Positions 61,300 to 64,000 of a DNA stretch of 64,000 nt are shown one piece after another (position 1 is the first letter of the stretch; every line of letters starts with the position of its first letter). The DNA comes from Hyalella azteca (lineage: Eukaryota > Arthropoda > Malacostraca > Amphipoda > Hyalellidae). The notes beneath the pieces were generated by a model, which was given only the letters and a program-made list of their open reading frames with translations, was not told the DNA's origin and ran no database searches. The DNA is taken from the NCBI RefSeq assembly GCF_000764305.2, contig NW_025939085.1:124001-188000 (forward strand). The letters are read 5' to 3'. Made by a program: the position numbers and the translations under genes.

Positions 61300-62734
61300 G
61301 AGAATTTTTAACTGAAGTGCTGTAGGCAATCGAACATCTGGTAGACGAGACTTGACAACAATAGCACTTATCTAGAAACTTTCATTCGTGATCTGCAACA
61401 CTGGCAATGTTGTAGCGTGTTGCAACCCTGTTGCTGCGCGGTCATTGTAGTTTATGTTGTACACGAACGCCTTGGTTGCGTCACGTTTGCTTCACTGCAA
61501 CTCCTACTACACACACACGCTAGAGTGGTCTTCATTCCAAACATTTTTAATCATCGTGACTTATGTTTAAAAAATCAAAATTATGTCTAATGAATTTTAA
61601 CGGTAAATTTATAGCAATAGACAACGACTTATAGCAACATAGGAGTCTGTAATTTCATTTACTTGATCATAAAAATTTTAATCAATATCGTCGGTCAACG
61701 ATCACTCATATTCATCTATTTATTCACTTAAATTCTTTATCGATGAGATTGTGGAATACATTTACATACCTCACGTCATATCGTGTAATATATAGATTAC
61801 ATGTTGCGATGAATCAAGGTAAAAAAGAGTTTGCAGTGATGAAATTATTGACTTTATTTTTCATAATCAAATGATATGACGCAAAAAAGCATATCATCGG
61901 TCTTTTTCTGTTATTACATAATCATTTAATGACTTTACTAATCATCATTTACAACTTCACCAATAATCAACAACACTCGTGATTACAGCACAAACAGCTA
62001 AAAATTCTCGAAATCATCATGTATTTCAATTCATATAATCAACAACTTTCATAATAATCATTTGCCTCAGCCCTAATGGACAAAACTTCCCTAGCCTAGG
62101 AGCCAGCCTAAGCTAACTAGTCAAAAGAATTCCTATTATCGCCGCCTGCGATAAGGAATGAATAGATAAGTTATAGACGACTGCATTGTTGACCTAAATA
62201 TTCGTGCATTGCTCGAGACGAGTGCCCGCTTATCATCCAAGGCAATTACGGGCGCACGACGATAAGCTTGTTTTGCTCATTCAGCTGACATGCCAGACAG
62301 GTGCAGCGATAACCTCTGTCTCACCAGAACTAATTATCAATTAGAACTTCATGTAATAAGTCTAGGACAACATTCTTATTATTATTGTGTACATAGATAA
62401 AAGAATTTGTATGAAATAAATGGCTTTAGGTTATTATACCAGTTGTTTAATCTGAAGTAGGTTAGGTTATGATCTTAAGGTGTACTCCAGTTGAGGCTTT
62501 GTTTAAAGAGAAGAATTTAAATGTGTGAAATTTAACTTAAATGAGATTATCAATTATCAAATGACACACTTTAGAGGTCAATATTATCGCCGAACCGAAG
62601 TAAATTTGCTTACTTAGGCAAATAAAGGCAACAGAACTGCAAGTCAGCATGGTTGACAGGTTGTTGAAGTTCAAGCAAGTTTATTTCTTTTAAAAAATCA
62701 ATCCAGAGATCAAAAATGTTTATCTTATTATGCT
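61300..62734. other. No supported gene downstream of the promoter-like block
   Basis: No frame of note on either strand and no tandem array. GCAACAC/GTGTTGC around 61388-61416 gives a small stem. A long 5' UTR with a first exon, or a non-coding transcript, cannot be judged from sequence alone. Confidence 0.4.
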
Positions 62735-62862
62735 GTATAATATAGCTTATATAGCTTATATAGCTTATATAGCTTATATAGCTTATATAGCTTATATAGC
62801 TTATATAGCTTATATAACTTATATAGCTTATATAGCTTTTATAGCCTATATAGCTTATACCC
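62735..62862. repeat. 9-bp minisatellite (TATAGCTTA)n, about 14 copies
   Basis: TATAGCTTA repeats almost perfectly. The right end carries single changes (ATAACTTA, ATAGCTTTTA, ATAGCCTA). AGCT at the centre makes each unit partly palindromic. Confidence 0.96.
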
Positions 62863-62869
62863 TAGTAAC

Positions 62870-63310
62870 AATTTTCAAAGGGGCCCATGTTGGTACCAAG
62901 TGGCATGACAATATTGGCCACATGTGAAAATGCCATATGGCAGCCCCATGGTTTTTGTGAAAATTCTGCCCAGCTAGGCCACGTAGAAATCTTATGATTT
63001 CTACATAGGGCCAATATACCTCATACATGGTAAAACCATGCGCCTGTAATATTGTGGCTACATGATCAGTATTGATTTGGCCCAACATGGTTCAATTCAT
63101 GGGCCTATATTTTCACCATACATCAGGACCATCTTTCTCTAAGGTTGCCGTCATATGGCAGTTGCATGCTGGGTCCAGTAGGTTTCTCGCAAGGGCCCAC
63201 ACGTCAATCACATGAGTAAACCATGTAAACACTACATGTTTTACACAATACGATTCTTTCTAGGTCTTGCCGTACGTCTCCCATCAAAAGCCCACATGTA
63301 CAGCACATAT
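62870..63310. repeat. GGGCC / CCATG / AATATTG-rich region with nested hairpin
   Basis: GGGCCCATGTTGG, GACAATATTGGCCACATG, GGGCCAATAT, GTAATATTGTGGCTACATG, TTGGCCCAACATGG and ATGGGCC recur in both orientations. GTAGAAATC (62983-62991), TTAT and GATTTCTAC (62996-63004) form a perfect nine-base stem near the centre. It looks like a decayed palindromic repeat, but I could not align full arms. Confidence 0.4.
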
Positions 63311-64000
63311 GAGCAAACCATGCACATTTTGAAGTCATTTATATACTCTATAATTTATAGTGCAGATACATGTACTTTACCAACAACTAACTCAACAGCA
63401 GTTAAAACTATTTTAATCAAGATAACCACCAATTGAATTACAAAGACTATAACGGAAAAGTTTCAATGGTAACCCGGAAATACTGTTTAGTAAATTAATT
63501 TAGTCTTGCATTTAAATAGGCATATATTTATAAAGGTACATGATGACTTTCATACAGAATTCAAACTGCGAATAATAGCATGAAGAACCGATCAAATCAG
63601 TGAGACTTCTATAATGACGTACATAATACATGTATGTCATATCCATCATTGTTAATACATACCAGCATTGGTAGCAGTGCTGACGGTATTTGTGCTGATG
63701 AAGGTAAATGACTGATAAGCTTAGTGATTTGGCGTTTATATGTATATTCTCCACATGACGATTTTTTTGAAACGGGCTTATTCTCCATCCTGGTCAATGG
63801 CTGGCTCATTTTTCGCTAGTGAAGACTGGCAAATCTTGAGGCAGGAATATTGCTACAAGAAATTTTAACGAAGGCGCACTTGTAGGCAAACCGTCGTCCA
63901 TTTCAATACCCCACATTCAGCGATGATTGACGACGTAAAAAGGTTGACGAAGAGTAGAATCAACGCAATGAAGTATATCTGAGTAGATAGCATGACAAAA
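63311..64000. other. No supported feature to the window end
   Basis: AT-rich DNA with short overlapping frames on both strands and no recognisable domain or repeat. Confidence 0.4.

Noticed and set aside
1..64000. CRISPR array, prophage or bacterial operon
   Set aside because: All tandem arrays lack regular unique spacers, and gene organisation is eukaryotic.

Overview
The window reads as AT-rich nuclear DNA from an animal, most plausibly an invertebrate. An arthropod, perhaps a crustacean, is my best guess; it rests on the low gene density, many mini- and microsatellites, many fold-back elements and the kind of CRAL-TRIO protein encoded, and nothing in the window proves it. I see no bacterial, organellar or viral gene organisation. 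The sequence contains a 969-base assembly gap (36268-37236).

Only one protein-coding gene is well supported: a 262-codon, uninterrupted reading frame on the minus strand (5927-6715). It encodes a CRAL-TRIO lipid-transfer domain most like the N-terminal half of MOSPD2. The MSP domain and membrane anchor of MOSPD2 are absent. Two other stretches (34698-34865 minus; 54100-54310 plus) have coding-like composition but no recognisable homology. No rRNA or intact tRNA gene was recognised.

The rest is repeats. Tandem arrays, with period: 12160-12330 (24 bp), 13441-13785 (16), 19662-19896 (12), 22662-23052 (27), 23694-24047 (31), 24279-24418 (39), 26540-26815 (33), 36153-36267 (18, running into the gap), 37430-37880 (107), 37971-38097 (25), 44064-44360 (16), 50825-51075 (about 42), 54299-54591 (about 70-75), 57107-57373 (36) and 62735-62862 (9). 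Interspersed elements: a fold-back DNA element at 21537-22506 with a diverged relative at 14662-15413, a short fold-back element at 59162-59434, an opposite-strand repeat pair carrying (GGAC/GTCC)n-type microsatellites (18369-18771 and 38605-38790), and retroelement-like tails ending in ACAAAC runs (58772-59105 and 59655-59800).

Possible regulatory DNA: 60909-61283 combines three E2F-like motifs, CCAAT boxes, a perfect CRE palindrome and a TATA box. A cluster of CAGGTG E-boxes with CCAAT motifs lies at 55956-56717, and an isolated strong TATA box at 44824. These are motif matches read by eye and need comparative or expression evidence. I did not find a convincing new multi-gene system; the most unusual material is the fold-back element family, several perfect palindromes and the promoter-like block.
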